Below are positions 25,246-33,204 of a stretch of 45,951 nt of DNA, piece after piece. Every line of letters starts with the position of its first letter. Position 1 is the stretch's first letter. The notes below the pieces were generated by a model. The model ran no database searches and was not told the origin of the DNA. It saw nothing but the letters and a program-made list of their open reading frames with translations. The stretch covers positions 1-45,951 of the forward strand of contig MKTJ01000001.1 in NCBI GenBank assembly GCA_001898225.1, written 5' to 3'. This DNA is from Chloroflexi bacterium 54-19 (GTDB taxonomy: Bacteria > Chloroflexota > Chloroflexia > Chloroheliales > Chloroheliaceae). A program made the position numbers and the translations under genes.

Positions 25246-26721
25246 ATGACTCTCGCAACCCCCAGTAAAATTGAGTACGAAGCGGTTATCGGCCTGGAAA
25301 CCCACATCCAACTACAAACTAATAGCAAAATGTTTTGCGGGTGCCGGGCCGAAATCGCCAACAGCGCGCCCAATACCCAGGTCTGCCCGGTCTGCCTGGG
25401 TATGCCCGGTGTCTTGCCCGTCATCAACCAGAAAGCCATCGAGTATATCGTAAAACTCGGTTTGGCTTTGCACTGTGAAATTCCCGAATACAGCAAGTTC
25501 GACCGGAAGAACTATTTCTACCCCGACCTGGTCAAGGGCTATCAAATTAGCCAGTTCGATTTGCCGATTTGCATCAACGGCTGGCTGGAAATCGAGGTAG
25601 ATGGCTACACCAAACGCATCGGCATCACTCGGATTCACCAGGAGGAAGATACCGGCAAGCTCGTTCACATGACCGGGCCGGACGGCGAGGAATATACCCT
25701 GGTTGATTACAACCGGAGCGGGGTTCCTTTGGTCGAGTGTGTCAGCGAACCGGATATTTCCACCCCCAACGAGGCCGCCGCCTACCTGACCAAGTTGCGC
25801 CAGATTGTGCGCTGGCTGGGTATCGGCACCGGCAACATGAATGAAGGGGCCATGCGCTGCGACGCCAATGTTTCGGTGATGCCCAAAGGCTCAAAAGAAT
25901 ACGGCACCAAAATCGAGGTCAAAAACATGAACTCGATTCAATCGGTCCACGACGCGATTGCCTACGAGATTATCCGCCAACCCCAGGAGTTGGAAGCAGG
26001 GCATGTCCTCAAGCAACAGACCCGCGGCTGGGACGAAGCCAAGCAAATTACGGTCTTCCAGCGTCTCAAAGAGGGCAGCAGCGATTATCGCTACTTCCCG
26101 GAGCCGGATTTGCCGCCCTTGCAACTGAGCGCCGAGTTCCGGGAAAGCATCAAGGCCAACCTGCCGGAATTGCCCGACGAACGCCGCGAACGCTTTATGA
26201 CTGTCCTGGGTCTACCGGCCTATGATGCCGAAGTGCTGACCGGTTCGCGCCAGACCGCCGAATGGTTCGAAGCGGCCCTGGGGGCGAACCCGACTCCTGC
26301 CCGCGCCAAAGCGGTCTCGAACTGGATTCTGAACGACCTTTTTGCTCGCCTCAAAGAGAGCGGGGGCGAACTGTCCGAGGTCAAAATCCAACCGGCCCAA
26401 CTGGGTGGCCTCATTGAACTGGTCGAAAAAGGGACCATTACTCCCAAGACGGCCAAGGATGTCTTTGAGGAGATGTTCGCCACCGGGCAGGACGCCGCGA
26501 CCATTGTCAAAAATAAAGGATTGGGCGCAATTTCGGACGAAGGGGCAATTGCCGCTATCGTGGACGAAGTTATTGCCGCCAATCCCAAAGCTGTGACGGA
26601 TTTCAAGGCCGGTAAGGAAGCCAGCTTGAACTTCTTAATCGGCGGCGTAATGAAGGCCACCAAAGGGAAAGCCACCAAAGACCTGGTGACCCGGCTGTTA
26701 CGCGATAAACTGCAAGCCTAA
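25246..26721 (+). CDS. gatB: Aspartyl/glutamyl-tRNA(Asn/Gln) amidotransferase subunit B
   Basis: Subunit of GatCAB that binds misacylated Glu-tRNA(Gln) or Asp-tRNA(Asn) and activates the carboxyl group by phosphorylation before amidation. The 491 residues match the family. Signatures are YEAVIGLETHIQLQTNSKMFC with the first zinc cysteines (FCGCR, then CPVCLGMPG), KNYFYPDLVKGYQISQFDLP, EEDTGKLVH, DYNRSGVPLVE and CDANVSV, with the YqeY-like tail domain (about 330-491) ending VTRLLRDKL. The ATG at 25246 is chosen because AAAGGA is 7 bases upstream; a TTG at 25240 is too close to it. gatA and gatC are elsewhere. Confidence 0.97.
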   Translation: MTLATPSKIEYEAVIGLETHIQLQTNSKMFCGCRAEIANSAPNTQVCPVCLGMPGVLPVINQKAIEYIVKLGLALHCEIPEYSKFDRKNYFYPDLVKGYQISQFDLPICINGWLEIEVDGYTKRIGITRIHQEEDTGKLVHMTGPDGEEYTLVDYNRSGVPLVECVSEPDISTPNEAAAYLTKLRQIVRWLGIGTGNMNEGAMRCDANVSVMPKGSKEYGTKIEVKNMNSIQSVHDAIAYEIIRQPQELEAGHVLKQQTRGWDEAKQITVFQRLKEGSSDYRYFPEPDLPPLQLSAEFRESIKANLPELPDERRERFMTVLGLPAYDAEVLTGSRQTAEWFEAALGANPTPARAKAVSNWILNDLFARLKESGGELSEVKIQPAQLGGLIELVEKGTITPKTAKDVFEEMFATGQDAATIVKNKGLGAISDEGAIAAIVDEVIAANPKAVTDFKAGKEASLNFLIGGVMKATKGKATKDLVTRLLRDKLQA

Positions 26722-26730
26722 GTTTCCGAG

Positions 26731-26773
26731 AAAATAACGGGAACCCTAGAACTTTCGAGGTTCCCGTTATTTT
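26731..26773 (+). terminator. Terminator of gatB
   Basis: A 15-bp perfect stem, AAAATAACGGGAACC with GGTTCCCGTTATTTT, and a 13-base loop. Confidence 0.85.
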
Positions 26774-26826
26774 CCCAAAATCCCCAAATTTAAATATTTC
26801 GAATTCGAAAAGGAAGGCATACGACA

Positions 26827-28089
26827 ATGACGACGGAAACCGACCAATCGCCAAATCTTCTCCAGACCGCCAGGAATCAATTTAATAATGTCGCCGATAT
26901 TCTAGGGCTTGAAACCGGCTTGCGGAAGGTATTACTCACCTGCAAACGCGAATTGACGGTCAATTTCCCGGTGCAGATGGATAACGGCACCGCCGAGGTC
27001 TATACCGGCTACCGCTTTCAACATAACGTGGCGCGTGGTCCGGCCAAAGGAGGCATCCGGTACCATCCCGGCCTGACCCCCGATGACTTGCGGGCTTTAG
27101 CCATGCTTATGACCTGGAAATGCGCCACGGTGGATATTCCCTACGGAGGAGCCAAGGGTGGGGTGGTGGTAGACCCCAAAAATTTGAGCCAGCCGGAACT
27201 GGAACGCCTGACCCGCCGTTACGCCACCGAAATCTCCCTGATGATTGGGCCGGACACCGATATTGCCGCCCCCGATGTTAATACCGACTCGCAGACGATG
27301 GCCTGGATTATGGACACCTATTCCATGCAAAAGGGCTATTCCGTGACTGCCGTCGTGACCGGCAAACCGATAAATATCGGCGGCGCGGAGGGGCGCGGCG
27401 AGGCTACCGCTCGTGGGGTCCAATATGTCATCCGAGAAGCCTGTCGGGAGAAGAATATCCAGCTTGAAGGGGCGAAAATCGCGGTGCAGGGCTTTGGTAA
27501 TGTCGGCGCGACGGTGGCCCGACTTTTAGCAGAAGACGGCGCGCTCATCGTGGCTATTAGCGATTCGGCCAACGGTCTTTACAATCCACAGGGTCTCGAC
27601 CTGAAGAATGTGACTATATACCAGCAGGAGCATCATTCGCTGGCCGGGTATCCCAACGCCGATGGTATCTCCAACCAGGATTTGCTGGGTTTGGATTGCG
27701 ACATCCTCATTCCGGCAGCCTTTGAAAACCAGCTAAACGGCCAGAACGCCGGGCAGGTGAAAGCCAAAATTGTGGTTGAGGCCGCCAACGGTCCCTCTAA
27801 CCTGGAAGCCGACCGGGTTTTCCATGATAACGGGATTTTCCTGGTGCCGGACATCCTGGCAAACGCCGGGGGCGTGACTGTCAGCTATTTTGAGTGGGTC
27901 CAGGACTTACAATCGTTCTTCTGGAATGAGGCCGAAACCAACCGCCGCCTGAACACCATAATGAGCAAGGCTTTTGGCGAGGTCCATAAAATCGCCCAGG
28001 AGCGCAAAGTGGACATGCGGACGGCAGCCTATATCCTGGCGGTAGGCCGGGTCGCCGAGGCTTGCCTGACCAGGGGAATTTACCCGTAA
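26827..28089 (+). CDS. gdhA: Glutamate dehydrogenase (Glu/Leu/Phe/Val dehydrogenase family)
   Basis: Interconverts glutamate and 2-oxoglutarate plus ammonia with NAD(P). 420 residues, the usual hexameric size. Motifs are FPVQMDNGTAEVYTGYRFQHN, then ARGPAKGGIRYHP (substrate binding, with the GGIRYHP lysine region), the catalytic-lysine loop PYGGAKGGV near 110, DVNTDSQTMAWIMDTY and the Rossmann stretch KIAVQGFGNVG at about 218-228. The coenzyme preference is not certain from sequence. A 14-bp perfect palindrome TTTCGAATTCGAAA (26797-26810) lies directly before the AAGGAAGG ribosome-binding site. A single-gene unit with its own terminator. Confidence 0.95.
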   Translation: MTTETDQSPNLLQTARNQFNNVADILGLETGLRKVLLTCKRELTVNFPVQMDNGTAEVYTGYRFQHNVARGPAKGGIRYHPGLTPDDLRALAMLMTWKCATVDIPYGGAKGGVVVDPKNLSQPELERLTRRYATEISLMIGPDTDIAAPDVNTDSQTMAWIMDTYSMQKGYSVTAVVTGKPINIGGAEGRGEATARGVQYVIREACREKNIQLEGAKIAVQGFGNVGATVARLLAEDGALIVAISDSANGLYNPQGLDLKNVTIYQQEHHSLAGYPNADGISNQDLLGLDCDILIPAAFENQLNGQNAGQVKAKIVVEAANGPSNLEADRVFHDNGIFLVPDILANAGGVTVSYFEWVQDLQSFFWNEAETNRRLNTIMSKAFGEVHKIAQERKVDMRTAAYILAVGRVAEACLTRGIYP

Positions 28090-28117
28090 TGAGTCCCAGG
28101 GCAAGGTTTTAAGGTAA

Positions 28118-28178
28118 AAACAAAAACTTCTCATTAAACTGGCGGTTTTGAAGCCTATCTAATGAGAAGTTTTTGTTT
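28118..28178. terminator. Terminator of gdhA
   Basis: A 19-bp inverted repeat, AAACAAAAACTTCTCATTA (28118-28136) with its exact complement at 28160-28178, ending in TTTTTGTTT. A- and T-rich on both sides, so it may also serve the convergent gene ending at 28257. Confidence 0.85.
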
Positions 28179-28256
28179 CAGGAATTTTCCCGGTTTACAG
28201 TCTGTTTCACAACTATTGACCCCAAATAAGGCGAAGTTGATACCAGCTTGGGTCAA

Positions 28257-30401
28257 TTATGTGGTGAGGACTTTCTGTTTCTGCAATGATACAACCAGAA
28301 GGTTGAGTTTGCGGCGTTTCTCCGCCAACTCAGTCTTACTCTTTTGCCGGACTGCCCATCCTTGTCTGGCCCATTTCTCAATTTTTTCAATTGACAAATC
28401 GAAGCTGTTCTCGTCGGTTACCCGTGGGAGGCCGCTATCACCGGTCAGAGGAAGTGCATTTAACAATTTACCGGGAGTTTTTCCGGCAACAGTTTCCGCA
28501 GTTTGAACAGTGGCCTTTAAGAGTTTACTCCTGGAAAGAAGGACCGTACTTGAGGCAACATTGTGCGTGCCCGTCACATCATTTACTTTGACGGCGTTCC
28601 TCATCCTGTCCCGGAAACTCTGTATCATGCCCATTGTAAGGAAGGTTTGAGGCGTAACACCCTCCACGGCGGTATTCAAGAAATTGGTGAACTCCCGCTC
28701 CATCTGGGGCATTCGCTCATTCCTGATTAAATCAGTACTATTCCTGATTCTTAAAGTAACCGGGTCCCTGGTAACGGGGGACCATTGCTCGTGGAAGGAT
28801 TGCCCGGCCAAACCACCATACATCTTAAAGTGATAAAGTTTAGACTTCATCACGGTCAGACCTTCCCTTTCAGACTTTTTAATCTTTTCAAGGGCGTCAT
28901 TGGTGGCTTGCTTTTGTACCTTCTCTATATCAGAAGCGGTCTGCCACTGCTGATCCCATTTCTGGCGGATGCCGTTCCACCAATCGACTCTATATTTGGC
29001 AACCCCAGGGATTTTGTTGGTTTCAACCATCTTAACAGCATCATCGCGCTGTTGGGCCAGGATACCCAGGACGTAATTCCTGAAATCGAGTGAACTGGTC
29101 CAAAGTTCCTGGTACATCTTATCCAATTCCCAGCCTTCGGAAGTGCCCCGGTTATAATTTTCCAGGGTGATGTTGTCCTCCCCAATCTTGGCGACAACCC
29201 CGGCATAGTGATAACCCCAGGCATTGGTCAGAGCATCATGTTCTTTTTGCTTGGCCGGAATGTTCAGGTCATTCAAACGGGTAAGAGCCTGGTTGAACTG
29301 GGTAACTGTAAAGTTCGTAGGCATAGGCGAATTGGAGGAAATAACATAACCTTCCCCGACTTCGGGGCTGGCTCCCTCGTTCACCCCAAAATGTTTGGCC
29401 CGTTTATTTGAAATTTTATCCAGGCGTTCTTCGTGGGAACCGGAAGTGGTCCCTTCGAGACTTTCCGCCAGGGTTTGCGCCGTATTGGTGCCATTATCTA
29501 CACCTTTTTTACGGATTTGTTTGGTGATTGCCTTGGTGGGTTCTTTTTCCGGTTTAACTTTGGCTTCATGTTCGGAACCATCGTTACCATCTTTGAAAAC
29601 TGCCACTCTGGGGTCATCCGAAGCAGAACCCAGGATATAAGTAATAAAAGAGTTACACTCTACTACTTCGCCGACTTCATCCAACAATTTATATTTGCCG
29701 GTATTCTCCTTTTTAGATGCGGCAGGGCCAAGCATTTTCAGGTTTATACCATTGACATCAAGACTACCGCCGGCTTCTTCAATCCTGAAGTCAGCGCCTA
29801 CCTTCTCTAATTTTTGATTGCTTTCGGCTTTAACATTGTCGGTGGCGTACATAACTTTGGGCTCGGCCTGAGTATTTTCCAGGGCCATAGCCTTACCACC
29901 GGCTTCGGCATATTTTAGCTGGGGCAAACCATTAGCGGTGGGTGGGGTCGGAACTGGGGCATAGCCGCCCGAACCTTTGCGTTCTTTAGTCAGAACACCG
30001 GTATTGTTCTTGGTACTTTTCGTATAACCTTTAACCCCATCGGGACCGGTTTCAATCTGTTGAGAAATGAACTTTGCGGTTGCGTCAGGGTTATAGTCAT
30101 TTTCATCAATAATGCGGTAACGCTGGACGATAGCGGGAGCGCTGGATTTTGAAGTGGCGGCCTTATTAAGCAGACGTTGGACGGCTTTATTACCCAGAGT
30201 TTGCTGCATGGCAAGGATGTCAGAATGATTTTTCAGGGAAGGGTTAAATTCACCCCGGTTGGCCCGCCCGCCATAGCCGGTAAAATTGTAAGTTTGGGTT
30301 TCAGGTTGTCTTTCATGAAGCTCGTCTTCAAGGTCATCCACCACGGGCAAAGCCTGGCGGGCTATTTTCCTTGTTTTGGAAGCAAAAGTGGGCTTTTTCA
30401 T
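28257..30401 (-). CDS. Large protein with contractile-injection-type leader motif and possible papain/NlpC-like core
   Basis: 714 residues, no signal peptide or membrane helix. Residues 62-78 read ILAMQQTLGNKAVQRLL, the LQ-x(3)-GN-x-AV-x-RLL motif seen near the N-terminus of DUF4157 and other proteins linked to extracellular contractile injection systems (eCIS). Residues 1-150 are otherwise polar and probably disordered. C249 in VVECNSFITYILG resembles the cysteine helix of NlpC/P60, and H398 with E414-N415 in WGYHYAGVVAKIGEDNITLEN resembles the His strand of CHAP/NlpC enzymes. Between them is a charged linker (270-345). The C-terminal 430-600 is helical and tryptophan-rich. The GC content appears lower than that of neighbours, suggesting transfer. 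No tail-tube, sheath or AAA gene lies near; an orphan. AGGAAAG precedes the ATG. The function is not established. Confidence 0.6.
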   Translation of the reverse strand: MKKPTFASKTRKIARQALPVVDDLEDELHERQPETQTYNFTGYGGRANRGEFNPSLKNHSDILAMQQTLGNKAVQRLLNKAATSKSSAPAIVQRYRIIDENDYNPDATAKFISQQIETGPDGVKGYTKSTKNNTGVLTKERKGSGGYAPVPTPPTANGLPQLKYAEAGGKAMALENTQAEPKVMYATDNVKAESNQKLEKVGADFRIEEAGGSLDVNGINLKMLGPAASKKENTGKYKLLDEVGEVVECNSFITYILGSASDDPRVAVFKDGNDGSEHEAKVKPEKEPTKAITKQIRKKGVDNGTNTAQTLAESLEGTTSGSHEERLDKISNKRAKHFGVNEGASPEVGEGYVISSNSPMPTNFTVTQFNQALTRLNDLNIPAKQKEHDALTNAWGYHYAGVVAKIGEDNITLENYNRGTSEGWELDKMYQELWTSSLDFRNYVLGILAQQRDDAVKMVETNKIPGVAKYRVDWWNGIRQKWDQQWQTASDIEKVQKQATNDALEKIKKSEREGLTVMKSKLYHFKMYGGLAGQSFHEQWSPVTRDPVTLRIRNSTDLIRNERMPQMEREFTNFLNTAVEGVTPQTFLTMGMIQSFRDRMRNAVKVNDVTGTHNVASSTVLLSRSKLLKATVQTAETVAGKTPGKLLNALPLTGDSGLPRVTDENSFDLSIEKIEKWARQGWAVRQKSKTELAEKRRKLNLLVVSLQKQKVLTT

Positions 30402-30558
30402 ATTTCTGACTTTCCTGATTTAATAGACCCAAGGTTTTCAATGATAAAGAGTGTATGTTATTTTCTTAGAAATTACAATAACCATTCTAAGGCCAATTTA
30501 GGTGAACTTAATATTCCCTTATTATCCTTTAGGCAATTTGGACCCGGATTGGGCGGAC

Positions 30559-30587
30559 TTGAAAAATGAGGCCGGTTATGGTATACT
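30559..30587 (+). promoter_or_regulatory. Promoter of rpmI-rplT
   Basis: TTGAAA (30559-30564), 17-base spacer, TATACT (30582-30587), with TG one base before the -10 (extended -10). It leaves a leader of roughly 115 bases. The rest of the 310-base gap 30402-30711 toward the 714-residue gene is A/T-rich and shows no clear element. Confidence 0.65.
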
Positions 30588-30609
30588 ACCCAGGCTTTTG
30601 TAAAAGAAG

Positions 30610-30642
30610 CGCCGGAATCCAATGGGTTCGGCGTTTTATTTT
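30610..30642 (+). terminator. Possible attenuator in the rpmI leader
   Basis: CGCCGGAATCC pairs with GGGTTCGGCG (one bulged G, loop AAT), followed at once by TTTTATTTT. It lies about 15 bases after the expected start of RNA and 70 bases before rpmI, where ribosomal protein L20-controlled attenuators occur in other bacteria. Confidence 0.5.
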
Positions 30643-30711
30643 GCCGGAGCGTTCTACTTACACTCTAACCGGCCCGGTTTACCGGGTTAATTCAAAAGGA
30701 AGAGCAGTCTA

Positions 30712-30918
30712 ATGCCCAAAATGAAATCTCATAAGGGCGCCCAACAGCGGTTCAAAATTACCGCTACCGGGAAAGTGTTGCGGATGAAAGGGCAGAAAAG
30801 CCACCTGCGCCGCCGCAAACCGAATCGGGTGAAGAATCAGTACGATAAAATGTTACCGATGTCGCCCGTTCTCGCTTCCCACATCAAAGAGGCGCTTCCC
30901 TACGGTCTGCCTAACTAA
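30712..30918 (+). CDS. rpmI: 50S ribosomal protein L35
   Basis: Component of the large ribosomal subunit. 68 very basic residues, beginning MPKMKSHKGAQQRFKITATG with the KSHLRRRK core and ending in the usual short HIKEALPYG stretch. The AAGGAAGAG Shine-Dalgarno precedes the ATG. First gene of rpmI-rplT. The usual upstream infC is not here; the next gene upstream is on the other strand. Confidence 0.96.
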   Translation: MPKMKSHKGAQQRFKITATGKVLRMKGQKSHLRRRKPNRVKNQYDKMLPMSPVLASHIKEALPYGLPN

Positions 30919-30978
30919 GTCAGGTTCAGACCTTGCCAGGGCCAGTTAAACGGCCCCGCACCTATTGTATTAAAAGTG

Positions 30979-31026
30979 GTCCCACCGGCTGCGTCCGTGC
31001 CGGAGCTTTCTAAAAGCGAATGGGAC
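30979..31026 (+). promoter_or_regulatory. Three-way-junction fold between rpmI and rplT
   Basis: GTCCCA (30979-30984) pairs with TGGGAC (31021-31026). Enclosed are two hairpins, CCGGC/GCCGG (30985-31003, 9-base loop) and GCTTT/AAAGC (31005-31017, 3-base loop). No T run follows, so it is not a terminator. It sits 40 bases before rplT in the 148-base gap. L20 is known in E. coli to bind its own mRNA at folds resembling its 23S rRNA site; that this is such a site is inference. Confidence 0.4.
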
Positions 31027-31066
31027 TGTAATTGCTAAAAGAGCAAGAGAAGAAAGGTTTCTCAAA

Positions 31067-31453
31067 ATGCCCAGAGCAACAAACGGCGCAGCGAGCCAGC
31101 AACGTCATAAAAAGACGCTAAAAGCAGTAAAAGGTTATCGCGGCGCCCGTCACCGACTTTATCGTATGGCTATCCAGCATGAGATGCGCTCTGGAATGTA
31201 CGCCTTCCGCGACCGCAAGGCTCGCAAACGCGACTTCCGCGCCCTCTGGATTGCCCGTATCAATGCCGCCTGCCGCGAACTCGGCCTCTCCTACAATCGC
31301 CTGATTGAAGGTTTGACCAAGGCCGGGGTGAGCGTAGACCGCAAGATTCTGGCCGAACTGGCCGTCAACGACAGCGAAGCTTTTAAGAGCATTGTCGAAC
31401 TGGCCCGCCAGCACCAGACCGCTCCGGTGGCCGCCGCTCCCGCGGAAGCCTAA
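31067..31453 (+). CDS. rplT: 50S ribosomal protein L20
   Basis: Assembly-initiating large-subunit protein, in several bacteria also the repressor of its own operon. 128 residues against the usual 115-120. The family core is intact: the basic N-terminal extension ([20 protein letters not shown]), the [13 protein letters not shown] segment, [21 protein letters not shown] and [11 protein letters not shown]. The extra length is a C-terminal Ala/Pro tail after residue 117. AAAGG precedes the ATG. Confidence 0.96.
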   Translation: MPRATNGAASQQRHKKTLKAVKGYRGARHRLYRMAIQHEMRSGMYAFRDRKARKRDFRALWIARINAACRELGLSYNRLIEGLTKAGVSVDRKILAELAVNDSEAFKSIVELARQHQTAPVAAAPAEA

Positions 31454-31545
31454 CCAACCAGGGCCGAGAGGCTCAAAAGTAGAACAATCCAGGCCGGGCA
31501 ACCGGCCTGTTTGATTTAAGAGCAAGAAGTAAGTAAGAAAAAACT

Positions 31546-32562
31546 ATGCCATTTAAAGGAAATTATAACCGGCCCGGCGGTTCCCAGAAACAGCGCCAGA
31601 GCGGCGACTTGCGGCCAGGTAACACCCATTTCCATCCGAATTCTTACGCTAACCAGGCCAAAGCCGCCCAGGACCGCAAAGCCTCGGTGGCTCCCCAGGA
31701 AGAAAAACAGCCCGGCCTGATTACCAGCCCTGACAACGACAAGGCCCGCTTTATCCGCAACCTTTTGAGTAAAAAGGACCGTTACGCTGCCAAACACTTC
31801 GTAGTGGAAGGGGTCCGGTTGGTCTGGGAAGCCCTGAAAGCCCCCAAACCGCCGATGTACACCCTTTATGATGCCGACGCCCTGGCGAAAACCACCGAGG
31901 GCCAGCGCCTCTTGATGCGACTGATTGAACTTGTCGAGGATAAAAAAGGTGTTTTCCCGGCCACCGAAAGGGTCATGGAAGGGTTGAGCGATACCGTCAC
32001 ACCCCAGGGGGTGGCGGCGGCAGTCCCATTTCTCCAGTGGCAACCCGCCGATTTTGCGGAGGCGAAATTGCACCTGGTCCTGGACGAAGTTCAAGACCCC
32101 GGCAACCTTGGTACTATCCTCCGCTCGGCCTGGGCCGCCGGGGAAACCTCGGTCTATCTCACCGAGGGAAGTGTCGATTTCTATTCCCCTAAGGTAGTCC
32201 GGGCCGGGATGGGCGCGCACTTCAAGGTACCGGCGGCCATAGGCCAGACCTGGGAACAACTTGGCGACAGACTTGAAAAAGCCGGGGTCGAGCAAATCCT
32301 GCTTGCGGACGGTGGTGACGAACCGATTCCGGTCTCCAAAAAGGAAAACCTGCCGGAAGTCAGTTATTACGAGGTCGATTGGAGTAAACCGACCGCCGTT
32401 ATCATCGGCAACGAGGCGCATGGGGCCGGGGCGGAGGCGCGGAAAGCGGCCACCCATCTCTTGAGGATACCGATGCCGGGCGGAGCCGAATCGCTTAATG
32501 CCTCGGTAGCGGCAAGCCTGATTATCTTCGAGGCGTTGCGCCAGCGTAGCCAGCCCGCCTAA
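31546..32562 (+). CDS. SpoU/TrmH-family RNA 2'-O-methyltransferase
   Basis: 338 residues with the SPOUT knotted methyltransferase fold in the C-terminal half. Motif 1 is LDEVQDPGNLGTILRSAWAAG at about 181-202, motif 2 is AVIIGNEAHGAG near 286, and motif 3 is LRIPMPGGAESLNASVAASLIIFEALR at the end. The N-terminal RNA-binding domain (about 68-165, starting around LLSKKDRYAAKHFVVEGVRLV) is of the SpoU substrate-binding type. A basic, glycine- and glutamine-rich lead of about 60 residues comes before it, not typical. The target is probably a nucleotide in 23S rRNA, as for RlmB-like proteins; which one cannot be said. 92 bases after rplT, perhaps read through from it. Confidence 0.9.
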   Translation: MPFKGNYNRPGGSQKQRQSGDLRPGNTHFHPNSYANQAKAAQDRKASVAPQEEKQPGLITSPDNDKARFIRNLLSKKDRYAAKHFVVEGVRLVWEALKAPKPPMYTLYDADALAKTTEGQRLLMRLIELVEDKKGVFPATERVMEGLSDTVTPQGVAAAVPFLQWQPADFAEAKLHLVLDEVQDPGNLGTILRSAWAAGETSVYLTEGSVDFYSPKVVRAGMGAHFKVPAAIGQTWEQLGDRLEKAGVEQILLADGGDEPIPVSKKENLPEVSYYEVDWSKPTAVIIGNEAHGAGAEARKAATHLLRIPMPGGAESLNASVAASLIIFEALRQRSQPA

Positions 32563-32565
32563 AAC

Positions 32566-33183
32566 TTAAACGGGTAAGGCGCTGCCCTGGTAAAAATAGC
32601 CTACGTATTTAGGGGTGTTTTCCAGGTAAAACTCGTTTAGTTCCGAGATTTTAAACCCCTGGTTTTCGATTAATGTCCTGATTGGCCGGTTGAGATGACA
32701 ATTCCCGGCCAATTTTTTTTGCAGCGGATTGAGGCGGTGCTGCCATTTCTGGACCTGGGTGTCGGGGCTAAGTCCGTGCTCGATAAAGATAAAGCGGCCT
32801 TCCGGGTGTAACACCCTCCTCACCTCGGCCAGGGCTTTATCAATTTTTTCGATACTACACAGGGTCCAGGTGCTAACCACCGTGTCGAAACTCCGGTCTG
32901 CAAAAGGGAGTTCTTCGCCATTGATTACATGCAAATCCACTTTTAACGCCGAATCCTCGACCACTTTGCGAGCCAATTTGTCCATTCCCGGATTGACATC
33001 GACGGCGGTCAGGCCGGTCACGGTCGCCGGGTAAAACGGTAAATTTAACCCGCCGCCAAAGCCGATTTCCAACGTTTCACCCCGCGCCTTTGCCAGGACC
33101 TGAGGCCGGAGACCCTCCATCCTTTTATCGCCCATCGCGGTATTTAACAGCTTCGGTAAGATTCGGTTCGTGTAAAATCCCAT
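32566..33183 (-). CDS. Class I SAM-dependent methyltransferase (UbiE-like)
   Basis: 205 residues with motif I LEIGFGGGLNLPFYP at about 36-50, acidic D63 in VDVNPGM at the end of the second strand, motif IV DTVVSTWTLCSIEK at about 100-113 and post-motif HPEGRFIFIEHGLSP. It resembles small methyltransferases acting on lipid or quinone-like substrates. Last gene of the four-gene minus-strand operon, 21 bases after the ketosynthase gene, with AGAGGTAATATT before the ATG. Its stop is 3 bases from that of the convergent SpoU gene. The substrate is probably the product made by the upstream genes (inference). Confidence 0.85.
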   Translation of the reverse strand: MGFYTNRILPKLLNTAMGDKRMEGLRPQVLAKARGETLEIGFGGGLNLPFYPATVTGLTAVDVNPGMDKLARKVVEDSALKVDLHVINGEELPFADRSFDTVVSTWTLCSIEKIDKALAEVRRVLHPEGRFIFIEHGLSPDTQVQKWQHRLNPLQKKLAGNCHLNRPIRTLIENQGFKISELNEFYLENTPKYVGYFYQGSALPV

Positions 33184-33204
33184 AATATTACCTCTTTAAG
33201 TTTT

